DNA of 64,000 bases from Pogonophryne albipinna (taxonomy: Eukaryota; Chordata; Actinopteri; Perciformes; Artedidraconidae), in assembly GCA_028583405.1 (NCBI GenBank), contig CM053263.1:2890715-2954714 (forward strand). The letters are read 5' to 3'. The notes beneath the pieces were generated by a model. That model was not told the origin of the DNA. It was given only the letters and a program-made list of their open reading frames with translations, and ran no database searches. This document shows, piece after piece, positions 48,300-60,565 of the stretch. A program made the position numbers and the translations under genes. Positions within the stretch are counted from its first letter, which is position 1. Every line of letters starts with the position of its first letter.

Positions 48300-49008
48300 A
48301 CATTATCTACAATATAAAAGACGTATATCACAAAGAATACACAATATAAAATATTCTAGAATGTTGTATAAAAGACCAATATACCAATAGACAAACATTG
48401 AGCATATATTTGTCAGTATTGCCAGTTATATTTGAAAAAAGCTCACCTTAAAGAAAAAACAATATCATGTCATGCTCATTCCTCCACACCGTAAGGGTTG
48501 GGGACACTTTGTCTCGCCGTGGCTCACCTTCCTGCATTGTCCCACCAAAGGACGGGGGCAGTCCCGAGGGTCCCTGTAAGCAATAAAACGACTCACCTTC
48601 ACAAAGTATGCCACAAGTTCTTCAGAGTGAGCCGGGACGTCACTTTATTCTCTCTTTTACCTTGTCCCCCCTGCCCGGTGCTGAATCGACACACTGGAGT
48701 CTGCTGGAGCGGAGCATCGATCCCTGCCCCTGTCAGCACGTCCTCAGGGGGGGGGGGGGATGTGCTTAGAGCAGCATTGTCCCTCTTGTATTAAAAATGC
48801 TGAGACAGAGAGGAGATGCGCTGATCTGTGTAAGATACTCTCCTGAACACGGCATGATGGACGCCATATATAACGTCACACAGTAGACTGTAACCTTTTG
48901 GCAAAGTTTCAAGGTGTGAGGAACATCGGTGAGAACAGCTTTCTGTCTTGTTGTGGTTCTTGTTACCGGTGTAATCTCTGCATAGCCTTTATTCTAACAC
49001 CTTTTATT
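48300..49008. other. Unassigned sequence
   Basis: Contains a 12-G run near 48748 and a GC-rich patch 48490-48720 with no clear coding or repeat identity. Confidence 0.35.
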
Positions 49009-49052
49009 ACCAGTGTTTGGGTAGTTACTCTGCACTACACATTACTAGTTAA

Positions 49053-49695
49053 AGGTCCCCTATTATACTGTTTTTCATCAATATATTATAGGTCTCAGAT
49101 ATATACAAAACATGTCTCTGAAGTGTTTGGCAAGGCAAGGCAAGGCACTTTACAAAAATGAAAGACATTCAGACAAAGGCATTTAAAAACAGTAAAAGAT
49201 AATAAAAGAAACATTAAAAGAAAAACAAAAAATGAAAGACATTAAGAAAATGGCATTTAAAATCAGTCATTAAAAAGAAAAGCTAATAAAATAAACATTA
49301 AAAGTTACAGTGCAGTCTAAGATATGAATAGTTCAATTCTTTAGGTTCTTGATTTTTAATTTACTCAAAGAACCTCCCTTTGGAAATCTGAACATTTCCG
49401 TCCAGATTTTTAATTTAGACAGACTGTTTTCACCATGTTGTGCTCGCATTACATCCACAATCGGACCATCAGGAGGGTGTACTAGCCCCCTACTCTGCTT
49501 TACGTTCCACACCAAACAGATAATTTCATCCCATAATCCCCTCTGTTTCAGCCCTGTTTCAAAAGTGCTGATTCTCTGTCTGTTACTTTATATGAAAATA
49601 AGGAGCCACGCCCCACTGCTCGAGGAGGAGATTCAGGTGATAAGGTGAAAACACATGTTTATGTATAAAAGACAATTTTGCATAATAGGTGAGCT
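49053..49695. mobile_element. TTAA MITE, family 2, itself interrupted
   Basis: TTAA at 49049-49052 and 49696-49699. The left end AGGTCCCCTATTATACTG and right end ...CATAATAGGTGAGCT are inverted. About 49120-49510 is a later foreign block, beginning with a 'ggcaaggcaaggc' retroelement-like segment. Family-2 sequence resumes at 'accaaacagataatttcatccc', colinear with 30280-30345. The host is a hAT-like terminus beginning 'cagtgtttgggtagttactc' at about 49011. Confidence 0.75.
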
Positions 49696-50050
49696 TTAAA
49701 AAAAGTAATGCCTTACTTTACTAAATTCCTCACTGCTGTAAGTAATCAGTTACACTACTAGTGACCAGTGATGGGGTTGTTACTCAAAAAAAGCAATATA
49801 TTACATATTACTCATTACTTTAAAAATAAGTAATATAACTTTACTTCGTTACTCTATAGATAAAGTAACTCGTTACATTACTCTTTACATTACTTTTGCG
49901 TTACTCAGCAACAGCCTATAGCCAAAATGTAAAACGTAGGCACACATATAACAATTACTATTGCAATAAGGAAGACATGACACATTTTAGTTTTGCTGCT
50001 TGTTCGGAGTCGGCACACACTGAACATCATCACTCTGGGTTCGGGGGTCT

Positions 50051-50212
50051 TTAGCTACTAGCATGTTGCCTTTGCAGGTGCTTGGAGAGGTTTGATGTTG
50101 TGTTTGCAGCAGTGCACCTTACCGTCACATTCCTGTCCTTTCTTCTTACAAATGTAAAATAATGGGCATACCTCCACCCCTCGAAAGTTATAGCTGTTGA
50201 TGACTCAGCCAT
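50051..50212 (-). pseudogene. hAT transposase BED-finger fragment
   Basis: The minus strand reads MAESSTAITFEGWRYAHYFTF, then RKDRNVTVRC and NTTSNLSKHLQRQH. The second zinc cysteine region is deleted. It lies among 'gtaactcgttacattactc'-type hAT ends (49764-49930). Confidence 0.7.
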
Positions 50213-50663
50213 ATCTCTGCAGCACAACCCCTGTGACAGTTGCATGTGGACAAGTCGCGCAAATGAAATGTTACGAAAATATAAACCTGCGGCGGAAATC
50301 CTTCAAGTGACTAGAAATATTTAAAATTGTTAAAAGTTAGACCTATCACATTTACCAATGTTATCTACCCCTGGAACTAGCTAGGCTAGTTATAAATATG
50401 TTTATTATTTACTGTTGTGTCGGGTCACTCCAGGCCCGGTTCTAAAAATTAAAAGTGAAAAAAAAAAATGTAAAAGTGAAAAATATTACATATATAATAA
50501 CAATAATAATAATAGTAGTAATAATAAGAATATAGTTGAAATAAAATAAATTGTAATTGTGGTTAAATAACATTGTCTGCTGCATTTATTCGGTCAATTT
50601 AAACGGTAGCCTACGTTATTATGTCAGGTGCGCGTGACCTGTGCCGCTGCGCGTTCGTCATCT

Positions 50664-50823
50664 GCAGTGTTGGGACTAACGCGTTACTTTGTAACGCGTG
50701 ACTGTAACGCCGTTATTTTTGGCAGTAACTAGTACTCTAACGCATTACTTTTTAAATTCAGTAACTCAGTTACCGTTACTACATGGTGCGTTACTCTGTT
50801 TTTTATAGTTTTTTTATATAGTC
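50664..50823. repeat. hAT terminus (CAGTGTTGGG, AACGCGTTAC type)
   Basis: Starts CAGTGTTGGGACTAACGCG and continues with repeated GTAACGCG motifs. Opposite-facing ends of the same type (ending CCAACACTG) occur at 57690-57769 and 58200-58379. Which ends belong together is not settled. Confidence 0.6.
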
Positions 50824-50953
50824 AACAGCCAGGCGAACAGAGATGAGAACTGTACTTAAGTACAGTACTTGAGTAAATGTACTTAGATACTTCCTGTGTC
50901 ACATGCGGAGACGGGCTGTGGGCGTGTTTGTGTTGTTTACTAACAAGACCATC

Positions 50954-51230
50954 ATGGCGGCGGCGGAGCTCAAGTCTAGTTTCTCCACCTGGAGATATTC
51001 TCACTATTTCACTTTTGTCGAGCACAAAGAAAAGAAAGTTTCTGTTAAATGTAAGTTGTGTCCTGGCGGGTCAAAGAGCCTATCTACTGCCCAAACCAGT
51101 AATTCAAATCTCTTAAAACATCTGCAAAACAACATGCTGGGACGAAGCTAGTAACTAAGACCGGCACAGACCCAGACTCAGCCGATGCCACTCCACCTCC
51201 ACCTAAGCAACAGCGGCTGGATTTTAGGAT
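50954..51230 (+). pseudogene. hAT transposase N-terminal fragment (BED finger)
   Basis: From the ATG at 50954 a BED finger is readable (WRYSHYFTFVEHKEKKVSVK, CKLC, NSNLLKHL). One base is missing near 51128; the next frame then continues with the expected KQHAGTKLVTK and a proline-rich linker to about 51230. The catalytic part is absent. Confidence 0.75.
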
Positions 51231-51414
51231 TGAATTACTAACAAAGAACTGCTAACAGAGCACTTATATACTAATAAAGGACTGGCTTATATATCCTCCT
51301 GGGACCCGAGGAAAAAAAGTGTCTTCCAATTTCCTTTTTTTTGTGATTTCCTACCTATTTAGGGTTAAGAAAACATCTTGCAATTTAGATTTTTTAATTT
51401 TTTTTTAATTTTTA

Positions 51415-52060
51415 TTTTCAAATCAAATCAAATCAAGTTTTATTTATATAGCACATTTATAAACGATTTTTGGTCGAGCCAAAGTGCTGTACATATAATA
51501 AAAATAGCCTACAGTAGAGACACTTTACAGCAAATACAACAGCACAGATTGTTCAGAATATCAGTATGAGAAAAACGACACCCTCTATCCTTAGACCCTC
51601 AGAGGAGGGATCCCTCTCCCAGGACGGACAGACGTGCAATAGATGCAGTGTGTAAATCGAAGAGATAATACATTTTACAGCATATAGACCGAATGTTAGG
51701 AAATGCATGTGTCTGTAATAAGAAGATGAATCCACGAGGATTTCAGCTACAATCCTGTGGAAGCCATCAGGGAAGCAGCATGACAAGACCCAAGGCAGGA
51801 CCACAGAGACAGGTTCAGCCACGACCCGAAGTCCACGACTTAATCCAGAACTCGGGATAGAGGATCCAAGACACAGGACTACAGCAAGAGGATCAGCCTC
51901 GAGTCCGGATGCCGGCGTAGATATAGATACAAAACAAGAAAAAAGATTTGGCTGGGTTAATCGGAACAAGAGAATACACAGACACAGACAGAGAGGGAAA
52001 AGGTCATTGGATAAAAGTTATTCTTGATAACCCTCGAGAAAGATCTCATGAACTTCCCCA
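51415..52060 (-). repeat. LINE 3' region, minus strand
   Basis: Begins with AAATC repeats and 'agttttatttatatagcac', then carries the reverse of the 'cctgggagagggatccctcctct' block seen at 10533-10555. A long colinear body follows. Repeat family named from general knowledge of teleost LINE tails. Confidence 0.6.
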
Positions 52061-52085
52061 CTCAATCTATCAAGACCGAGAAAAT

Positions 52086-52806
52086 GTTACAGTATGTCCA
52101 CTGTAGAGGACGTCGGGACCATATTAGTTTGAAAAGACTGCCAAAATTAACAAATAGACTATGTAACGTATTATGGTTATAGAGTGATATTAATACAAGA
52201 ATACATTCACCTTTATTTAAAACATAAATAAGTAATTGATCTGAACATTGCTGTTTATTTGGTCAATACAAAACTAGTTTGGTTTTTGGTGAATCTTTCC
52301 AGATCTTCAAAGACTTTGTAGTCAATGTAGTGGGAAAAGTACCTCATTGACTCCAGTCGGCACGGACTGTAGGGTCATCTTGACTAGTTTTATGGATGTG
52401 GTCTCCATTTGACCTGCTCATAGAAACAAAGCTTGCATTCCTGAGGCAATTCTCATTTTTCATGGCTCCACTTAAAATAAAAACAACAATAAGACATACG
52501 TGCTACTCTGGGCCCACAGCGGGTCATGTCTTTCCAGCTCGTCCCTATCTGTCTCTATGTCTGTCTCTATGTCTGTATCTGTGCGCTCATGGAGCCTCAT
52601 GCATCTTTCCCCCCCTTCTTCTTGACCCTCTTCTATCCCAGGTGTGAAAGCCTCACCTCTCTCATCATCTGAGAGCTCAAAATAATCTTAATCTCCCTGA
52701 ACTGTCTGGTACAGAAAATGTCTGCTTCAGTTCCGTCCCCTGCAACAATATTGAGTCATAAAGTCCATGAAGATGGTCCTGACGTCCACTTTAATGGACA
52801 TTTATA
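52086..52806. mobile_element. Probable MITE with 'tgtccact...ggacgtc.ggaccat' ends
   Basis: 52095-52123 and 52773-52803 are inverted copies with a few mismatches. Target duplication not identified. Confidence 0.45.
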
Positions 52807-54504
52807 AAAGGGCTGTTATTTGAAAACTTGAATTATATAATTGCTTTCAAAAATAATTATATAGTTCCTCACATGTTAATAAACTAGAACATATATGATT
52901 TTCATGGTAAAAATTACAATTATTCAACAATATTTGACTTCTCCCCCTGCTTCTATAAAATGTTGTTTTTGGTATGCCAGCCATTTTGGATGAAAAGAAA
53001 GAGGAACTTCCCAGCATGCAATTTTAACCAATGACATATCACTGGAAAGACCAGGATGTACTCTGTACAGTACATCAGGGATTGATAGAGTAGCTCAAAA
53101 GAGTAAAAGGAGATGCATGTTAACAAAATGTCCATTACAGTGGACATTTTCAATGGGCTCAGCCAGTTGAGTAGCACTTGAAATGTGTGGCTCTATGAAA
53201 CCTGATGTACTTATATGATTCTGTTTTCTTCAAGGTTGTATCTTTCTGGTCGAATGTACTTATTGTAAGTCGCTTTGGATAAAAGCATCAGCTAAATGTA
53301 ATGTCCATAGGCTTCTATATAGCTCCCTAAACGTATGTTGTAGATGACTTGAGATCGTGAGCGAATGCTACCCGCAGATCCATTCTCACAGCGTTTATCA
53401 ACCTTTTTCTTACTCAATATTAAGCCACACTTATTGTTTTTACTTCTTTATTTTTAATTGAATAATGTAGGACTTTTGTTGCCATCAGTTATGGGGAGAG
53501 TAGGGGCTCAGAATACTGAAATCTGTATCTGTATCTGTATTAATGGACGTGCCGTTGCGCGACTTCGTTGCCAGACAACGCAATAATTTACAAACTCTTC
53601 AACTACAACCCTAATTATATTTTAAAACATTTTAGAAGGCCTCACGAAATACTTTAATGTAAATGTAAATTTAAATGTGAAGGATTGTGTGTAATGTGGT
53701 GATTGACATTATTCACCCACGGATCTATGGGTTGGGGTATTGTTCCGCACGGACATTTTAGTTAACCGGACTTCCTGTTGATGTGAAATACGAAAACATT
53801 TTTTAGAAATAAAATAATACTTTATTCCGAGTTTGCTTGATTTTCTCTTTGGTGGTCATCACATAACGGCATTGTAATACACGGTTCATTAAATATTACA
53901 TATCTGCCGTAGTTCGCTATTTATAGAGCCCTGATGAGAAGACTTCTAGACAAATCGGAAGAACTGCCGCCGAAACTGATTATGTGACGTGGATCATAAA
54001 TATATCAGCAATTAAACAACATCTTACATTTCTTTTCACACAATACGTCTCCTTGCAGTATCAACACTAATTCGGCTGGCTTTTATATTTGATCCAATTG
54101 GTAGATAGGCTGTATTTACACCATAACGGTGCAAAGCTGATAGAAAGGGACACCTGGTGGTTAAAGCATGTTATTGAAATGTATTATTTTTATTATTAGA
54201 TATTAATAGGAGACACAGACAGACACACTAATAAAGCTTTATTTAAACATTAAAGAATACTTTAGGTTAAGGTCTTATTTTGAATAAGAAAAAAGCTTTG
54301 GGGGTATGAATATTAAGCCTGACAAAGTACTAATATATTGCTTTCCTGCAATGTTAACTACTGTATGTTTAAGCACATATTTTAACTGATATTATACATA
54401 TGTATTATACTCTTACTAGATTACTTAATATACTCTGTAGATAGTATAAGAAATGTGCAGAATACGACAGTTTAATGGTGGAGGTATACACACATATTGG
54501 AAGT

Positions 54505-54648
54505 TTTTCCTTGTACGATGTGAGGGTCTAAGGACAGAGGGTGTCGTATATACTCATGATATTCTGTACAAACTGTGAAGTCCACTGAGACAAATGTAAC
54601 ATTTGTGATATTGGGCTATATAAATAAACATTGATTGATTGATTGACA
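54505..54648 (+). repeat. Non-LTR retrotransposon 3' tail
   Basis: Near-identical to 10618-10755, ending in GATTGATTGATTGA. Confidence 0.75.
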
Positions 54649-55313
54649 TATTGATAGATGTCTTGTAATGCACTGTTGAGGAACCTGCGACCCAAGTCTT
54701 TCATCTCCGGCCTTGTCAGGTATTGAACATTCAATAAATAAAGAACACAGAATTATTAAATATAAAACACAGAATTTGTGTGATTATACTAAATGATTTA
54801 CAAATAAACACCACTGCATATTTACAACTGTTACACATGCTGATGTAACGCAAATGTTTCCAACTTGGGATCAATAAAGTATATCTTATCTTAAGATGAT
54901 CGATGGCTACTGCCATATTTGCAAAGTTTGCCTCTGAACCTTGACAAGTGCATGTTTCAGGCTTATCAGTTAACAACAGGAGGGGTCACAGACATAAGAC
55001 CAGCTGTTAAATAAAGCTCTTCTGACCTTAGCTGGCATGTGGGTATATTAATGCTGCCCATTATGGACACAAGCAATTTTCACCCATTTATTAATTATAT
55101 GTTTTAAATGTGAGTGTTTCCTATCCCCTAAACCTCCAGGGATGTACACAGTTTAATACTGGCAACTTCTTATTATGGGAAATATGAAAACGTCTTTTAA
55201 AACTACAACTCCCAGTAGAGACGTGCCATAGAACATGTTGCGAAACACACAATAGCCAGCATGTGTAGTTCTGGGGACGGGAGGGGGGGATGGGGTGGAC
55301 CCGTTCAAATCCA

Positions 55314-55659
55314 GGCCGTTTCTCAATCGCGAGGAAACTGGCTTCCAAGCCAATATTTCAAGGATACTACGTCATCGAGTGCCGCCGAAGGACTGTTCCA
55401 ATCTCCAGCATACTTAGAATTCCACCGAGGCCGCGTCCTTGGTTTGGGGGTAATTTCGAGGCTGCACATGGGTAGACTTCACGTCCTTCAAATCCCCACA
55501 ATGCTTTGCGCACGGACCAATTTCCCCAAATCTGTGGATGGAAAATGTAAGGCGGGGCTTCTAATATAACGCACACCTGCACACTTGCTAGCCTGTTGAA
55601 GGAAGTGACTCGGAAGACATGTGCTACCAAGCAAGCATCCTCGCGATTGAGAAACGGCC
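55314..55659. mobile_element. 346-bp MITE with perfect 22-bp inverted ends
   Basis: 55314-55335 (starting GGCCGTTTCTCAATCGCGAG) is exactly reversed at 55638-55659. No ORF of substance. Lies within the 53302-56210 element. Confidence 0.85.
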
Positions 55660-57950
55660 CCAGTTTTGGACATTCTGCCGTGGTTCGATCCCATTTCAAA
55701 GTGCTGTTCGACGCTCGGCGTAACCCTCGGCGCACACTCAAACATCCAATCACAGAGCTTGAGGACTATCATGGGGTTTGTCAAGCGAAGCGGAGAGAAT
55801 ACTTACTTCCGGTGTAAAAGCAACTACTATGAGCTGCTCCGACCCTCGGTCCTGACGGACTCCAACTTGTGTTTATTAATCAAACAAATAAATAAACACA
55901 GGGATAATTATGTTTTATTGTTGAGTAAATAACAGTGTGTGGTTTAGAAAACAATACAAAATTAGAAGGAAAAAACGATGAAACAATACAGATTTCAGTA
56001 TTCTGAGCCCCTACTCTCCCCATAACTGACGGCAACAAAAGTCCTACATTATTCAATTAAAATAAAGAAGTAAAAACAATAAGTGTGGCTTAATATTGAG
56101 TAAGAAAAAGGTTGATAAACGCTGTGAGAATGGATCTGCGGGTAGCATTCGCTCGCGATCTCAAGTCGTCTACAACATACGTTTAGAGAGCTATAGAGGA
56201 CTATGGACATCCCAGAAAGTTGAAAATGTACGCTAAGGGCCGCCCCCCTTGCGTTGGAAAAAGCCGACACAGGGGACCTTGACATAACGTCAACATAGGC
56301 CGACCTGGGAGTGAGGATGTGTTGCCCACGGAGGCGGAGCAGCCGCAAACACCGCCACCCCTCGGCGGCTCGCAAGTGCCAGAGGACCTCGGCAAAACAG
56401 AGCCTGCCCAGGTATATTTAAAAAAGTACTCAACTCGCCTGTACAGTGGGCTAAGGCGCTAATTTTGCAGCTCATGGTTTCAAAACAGAGATTGGCTGGA
56501 ATATTCCTGTAAAAAAGATGCCATCTTCTGCTATGCATGTAGACATTTCGGCAGGACCAATTTGCTGCCCTAGACAAGATTTTAGCTGGCGATATTTTAC
56601 AAATCACTCCCCTTTTAAACTGTTCTTGTTTATTAATAACAACTTTTTTTTACTGTCATATAGTACTTTATACTATAAGAGAATAGATGAAAATCTATTC
56701 TCTTATTTTTTTATAACTATAATGATCATATAGAGGTGTGCCTTTACCTCACTGAGCTGAGGTTATCAGAGCCGCTCAGTCTTTCAGGAGAGAGCTCTCT
56801 AAAGCTCTCCCCCCACGGCCGCTTACACAGTAAATTCCAATGTTAATAAAAGCTGTATACGTTTTTTGGGAGTTTGATTTATTTTAAATTAACACATACA
56901 GAATTAAAACCTATAATTGCACACTATTTCACATAAACCTCTGGTTTTTACTGGGGCTGGGGCAGTTCAACTTGATTTTGGGGGGGTGCGCCATAGTTTA
57001 TGGACGCTGTACGCAATATAGGCATAGTTCTGTTAGTATAAGATAATAAGATGTACTTTGTTGATCCAAAATCGGGAAATTGTGTTGTTATGAAATAAAA
57101 AAAAAAAATTATTTTAAATTTCTAACTTTTACATATATTTTTTTTATTTTCGGCGCCCCCCATTGATTGATGCACCTTTAGCATTCGCCTATACTGCCTA
57201 TGCCAAGGGCCGGCCCTGCATTTCGGTCTTAAAAGGGGAGTGATTTGTAAAATATCCATAAAGAAAAAGTAAATCTGTTTACAGTTCTGTTTCATATGTG
57301 TTGAGAGATGTATCCATAGATCTCTTCATTTTGCTCTCAAAGTGCACCAGATTGATGCTTTTAACTTCAATATTAAAAACAAATCTTCCTGTGGGAGCAT
57401 TCCCCCAGACCCCACTTATAAAAATAGCATTTTACCACTGCACCCTCTCTAATCTCAGATGCACCCCGAGTCATTTTGTTCTGGAACCAGGCCTGGGTCA
57501 CTCATTCACTGGATCAGCGAGCTGCTTGAGACTGATACAGACAGGCTGTCAGGAGAGAGAGAGAAGCTCCTCTTATTATTTCCGTGTTATTATCCAAAGT
57601 TACTGTAGACTTCTAAATAATGTAGTAACTACTAGAGTCTAGTCTGTCAAAGGGAGAATCTTTCGCGCAATGTAGTGTGATTACTGAATTTATAACAGTA
57701 ACGCGTTACATTACTCCGTTACCGCAAAATGTAATGTGATAACTTTGTAACGCGTTACACCCAACACTGCTTGTGACATTACTTTAGGACTGTAACATCG
57801 CCAGAGATGCACCATAAATGAAATGACAAATAACCATATAAAGTTAAACCTAATTTATTCCAGATCAGCACAAATGCTTAATGTAAAAAGGACAATACTG
57901 AACACAGACCTCTGTTTCTGCTCTTTGTTTGATCATCAGTTCTCTTTAGC

Positions 57951-58238
57951 TCAGTTTCCATGACACTGGTCCAGGTAGCTGGCAAATGTTTTCCTGTCTG
58001 ATTTCCTGTCCATTACCTTTATCTTGCTCGATATGATTCGGAAAGATGGCGATTCCACCGACGAAACGGGCAACATTTCCTCTACGATGTACGCGGCAAC
58101 AAGTCTGTTTATCTCTGCTGTGCAACTCTGTCTCCTAATCCATGAACTCACGAGTGTAGCGCAAGCTAAAAGGGACGTTTGATTTACTTTTTCTGTCCTC
58201 CCGTTACGCAGGCAGTTCAAAACCTTAAAGTAACGCAA
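57951..58238 (-). pseudogene. hAT transposase fragment (post-BED region)
   Basis: The minus-strand peptide contains AEINRLVAAYIVEEMLPVSS, then VESPSFRIISSKI and a DRKTFASYL segment, typical of the segment after the BED finger in fish hAT transposases. Flanked on the right by a hAT end closing with CCAACACTG at 58379. Confidence 0.7.
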
Positions 58239-58440
58239 GTAACAAGAACATTTCCTGCCTAGTTACTGTAATGATTATGCTGTTATCAACAACAATCAAT
58301 TTCTGCGTTACAGACAAAAGTTACTTTTAGCGCATTACTCTGTAGCGCGTTACTCTCTAGCACGTTACCCCCAACACTGTGTGTTAAAGGATGCTCTGGT
58401 GTATTTTCACACCACTTGTTCCTCCAGCTGGTTTTCCTGT

Positions 58441-58459
58441 CCCCCCCCCCCCCCCCCCC
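58441..58459. repeat. 19-C homopolymer
   Basis: Uninterrupted cytosines, prone to assembly length error. Confidence 0.97.
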
Positions 58460-58589
58460 TCTTCAAATACATGAGTCCTCTCAGTATCCCTGCTCATTTC
58501 CTCCATTTCCACAGTGAGACTGGATTAAAGGTTTTTTCACTGCCATCATTCCTACCCCCTTGAACATACACAGGGAGGGCTTTTTGTAG

Positions 58590-58760
58590 TTGGGCCCCTC
58601 CCCCTTTGGGCTGTAATCACCCTGAGAATGGGGTAATTAGGGCCACTGTAGGGTAATTACCAGAGCTCGAGTTGTTTAATTACGGCTTTCTCCGGTGCTG
58701 TCTGATGTCAGTGACAGCGAGGCTCCACTCACTGATGGAGTGATTTCATCCTCTTGACTG
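58590..58760. promoter_or_regulatory. Candidate enhancer: three TAATTA sites in 49 bp
   Basis: TAATTA occurs at 58634-58639, 58654-58659 and 58677-58682 in a repeat-free, GC-moderate stretch. The first two lie in similar contexts (GGGTAATTA). TAATTA is the core site of many homeodomain proteins. Function is inferred from motif density only. Confidence 0.35.
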
Positions 58761-59241
58761 CAGCAGCCTGTGAGGGACAGAGAGGGATGGAGACTCGCTG
58801 AGAGAACGAGTGGGAGTGAGTGGGAGGGATCGCAGGAGTTAAATCGAGAGGGAGAGTGAGAGGCAAGAGGCTTGTGGCAAGAGCCACAAGACCCACCATG
58901 ATAAATGTACATGTCTGCAACAGTGAGGGGAGGCAATGCTCAGCAAAGCAACGCTGATTCAAATTTCTGGAAAAAATGTACCTTTGTGTGGTGTATTCTG
59001 TCTAGGGTGGTTTCTGTTGGTGGCTTTTGTTATTTTTTGTATTCCTTATGTGATTCAATAAGCGTAATAACGGTGCTGCATTTGTACAACAAAAAAGAAG
59101 GGATATTTGCTGAGCTTGTTCACTCTAAAAAAAAAGGTCTTTATAATAATAAAATGTTAAAAAATCGCTTAGACAACTGACCAAAAAGAAACCCGACAAC
59201 GTATGTATACAAAAATAGTTTATCCCCTCTAGTGCTTCCCT

Positions 59242-59312
59242 TCCTTGTCAGTAAAGTAGACGGTGTTTCTGCCTGTCATGCAGAAAATCAGGGTTCAATT
59301 CCCAAACAAGAA
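59242..59312 (+). pseudogene. tRNA-Asp(GUC)-like pseudogene
   Basis: 71 bases align without gaps to vertebrate tRNA-Asp (recalled, not searched), at roughly two thirds identity. The anticodon arm is intact: stem TCTGC/GCAGA around loop CTGTCAT with anticodon GTC. Box B reads GGTTCAATTCC. The acceptor stem pairs 6 of 7, but the T stem pairs only 3 of 5 and box A is degenerate. Most differences are C to T or G to A. No T-run terminator directly follows. Probably a dead copy. Confidence 0.6.
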
Positions 59313-59952
59313 AAACAAATGTTAAACTATTTGCATTGGGATATATATATATGACATTTAATTTGTTTGCCCATATATTACTTTTAAACATTGTATGAAA
59401 GGAACAAGGGGAAGAAAGCCAGATAGATGTTGGCAGCTTCGAAGGTCAATAGTAATAATACCTTGCTCCTTAAATTGAGTTGGTAAAGCTTACTTTGTAG
59501 TTGATTTTGGAAAAATATATAGCCTATACAGTCTGTTTTAGATTAGTCAGATTTGTATTTGGCCTCATGTTGTCAACAGCCGAGGGCATGACAAATGTAA
59601 GTCCAATTTACTGCGCAACAGGGTTACTGTTTAAAGGATCACACATGAACGTGACTGAGGAACCGGGGGCCTCTCTCTCTACCAAAGTGCTCTGACGTCA
59701 ATGCATGGCCATCTTGGAAGCCAGCACTAAAGGACCTGTGGACCTGAAGATTTGTGGGTTAAAGGGCAGGGGGTCATTCCCCAAACTAGGGGAGAGGAAT
59801 TCACTCAAACATTCCCCTGACTGGGAAGATGACTCTGTCCGCCCGGTGTCTTAGGCTAATCCAGAAATAGCGAGTGCCGAGAATGTTCCCGCCACCCAAG
59901 GACAATAACTGCGAAACCCTTACCAGACTCAGATGAATGCGCTGAATTAGCA

Positions 59953-60565
59953 GTGGTGTACAGTAACTAAGTACATTTACTCAAGTACACTATTTAATAT
60001 AATATAATTGTTAAAATACTAGTACTTTAAGTATTTTAATTTGTTGCTACTGTGTACCTCTACAATTCAGAGGTTAAAGTTTTACTCCACTACATTTATT
60101 GTATACCTTTAGTTACTTTGCAGACTGGGATTAATGATATGAAATATTTCAACACCTAATCAGACTTTAGTAAATTCACAAGCTACCCTGCAGTATACAA
60201 AGTCATTAACATTTTGATTAGCTCCATGTTGCAGCTTTCACCGACAAAACTGAAAGATATAAAGTAGATTCAACTCAATATTATTGCTTTGAATGAACCT
60301 AATACAGTTATGTGAAATGTGTTGACATGATACATTTAATGTCAACGTCAAGTCAACGTTTCAGTTGTTTCATTGCAGATTAACATATTGATGAATCAAC
60401 AATTATAATCAAAACATGACATAATGTTTATCATTCTAAAATCTGCATAATGAGTACTTTTACTTTTTGTACTATTTTGATGCAGTACTTTTACTTGTAA
60501 CCGAGTATTCCTACACTCTGGTACTTTTACTTTTGGTTAGGTACAAGATCCTTCTCCCACGTCTG
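59953..60565. repeat. Repeat X, inverted copy
   Basis: 'gtaactaagtacatttactcaagtac' to 'ctcccacgtctg', the reverse of 61085-61575, with an inserted fragment related to the 35501 MITE near 60255-60380. Confidence 0.65.

Larger units (their letters stand above)
53302..56210. mobile_element. ~2.9-kb element bounded by ~225-bp inverted repeats
   Basis: 53302-53528 and 55986-56210 are reverse complements with about 95% identity by eye, including 'atgtccatag', 'gcgaatgctacccgcagatc' and 'gttatggggagagtaggggc'. The interior has no convincing transposase ORF. It contains a MITE (55314-55659) and a LINE tail (54505-54648). No clear target duplication. It could be a non-autonomous transposon or an inverted segmental duplication. 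Confidence 0.7.

Noticed and set aside
48490..48880. Possible LTR or exon with 'gcaataaaacgactcacc'
   Set aside because: No paired repeat, tRNA primer site or coding frame was found; left unassigned.
49764..57769. One 8-kb hAT element with target CTAGTGAC/CTTGTGAC
   Set aside because: The flanks match 7 of 8, but the interval contains BED fragments on opposite strands and several unrelated elements. A composite of different copies is more likely.
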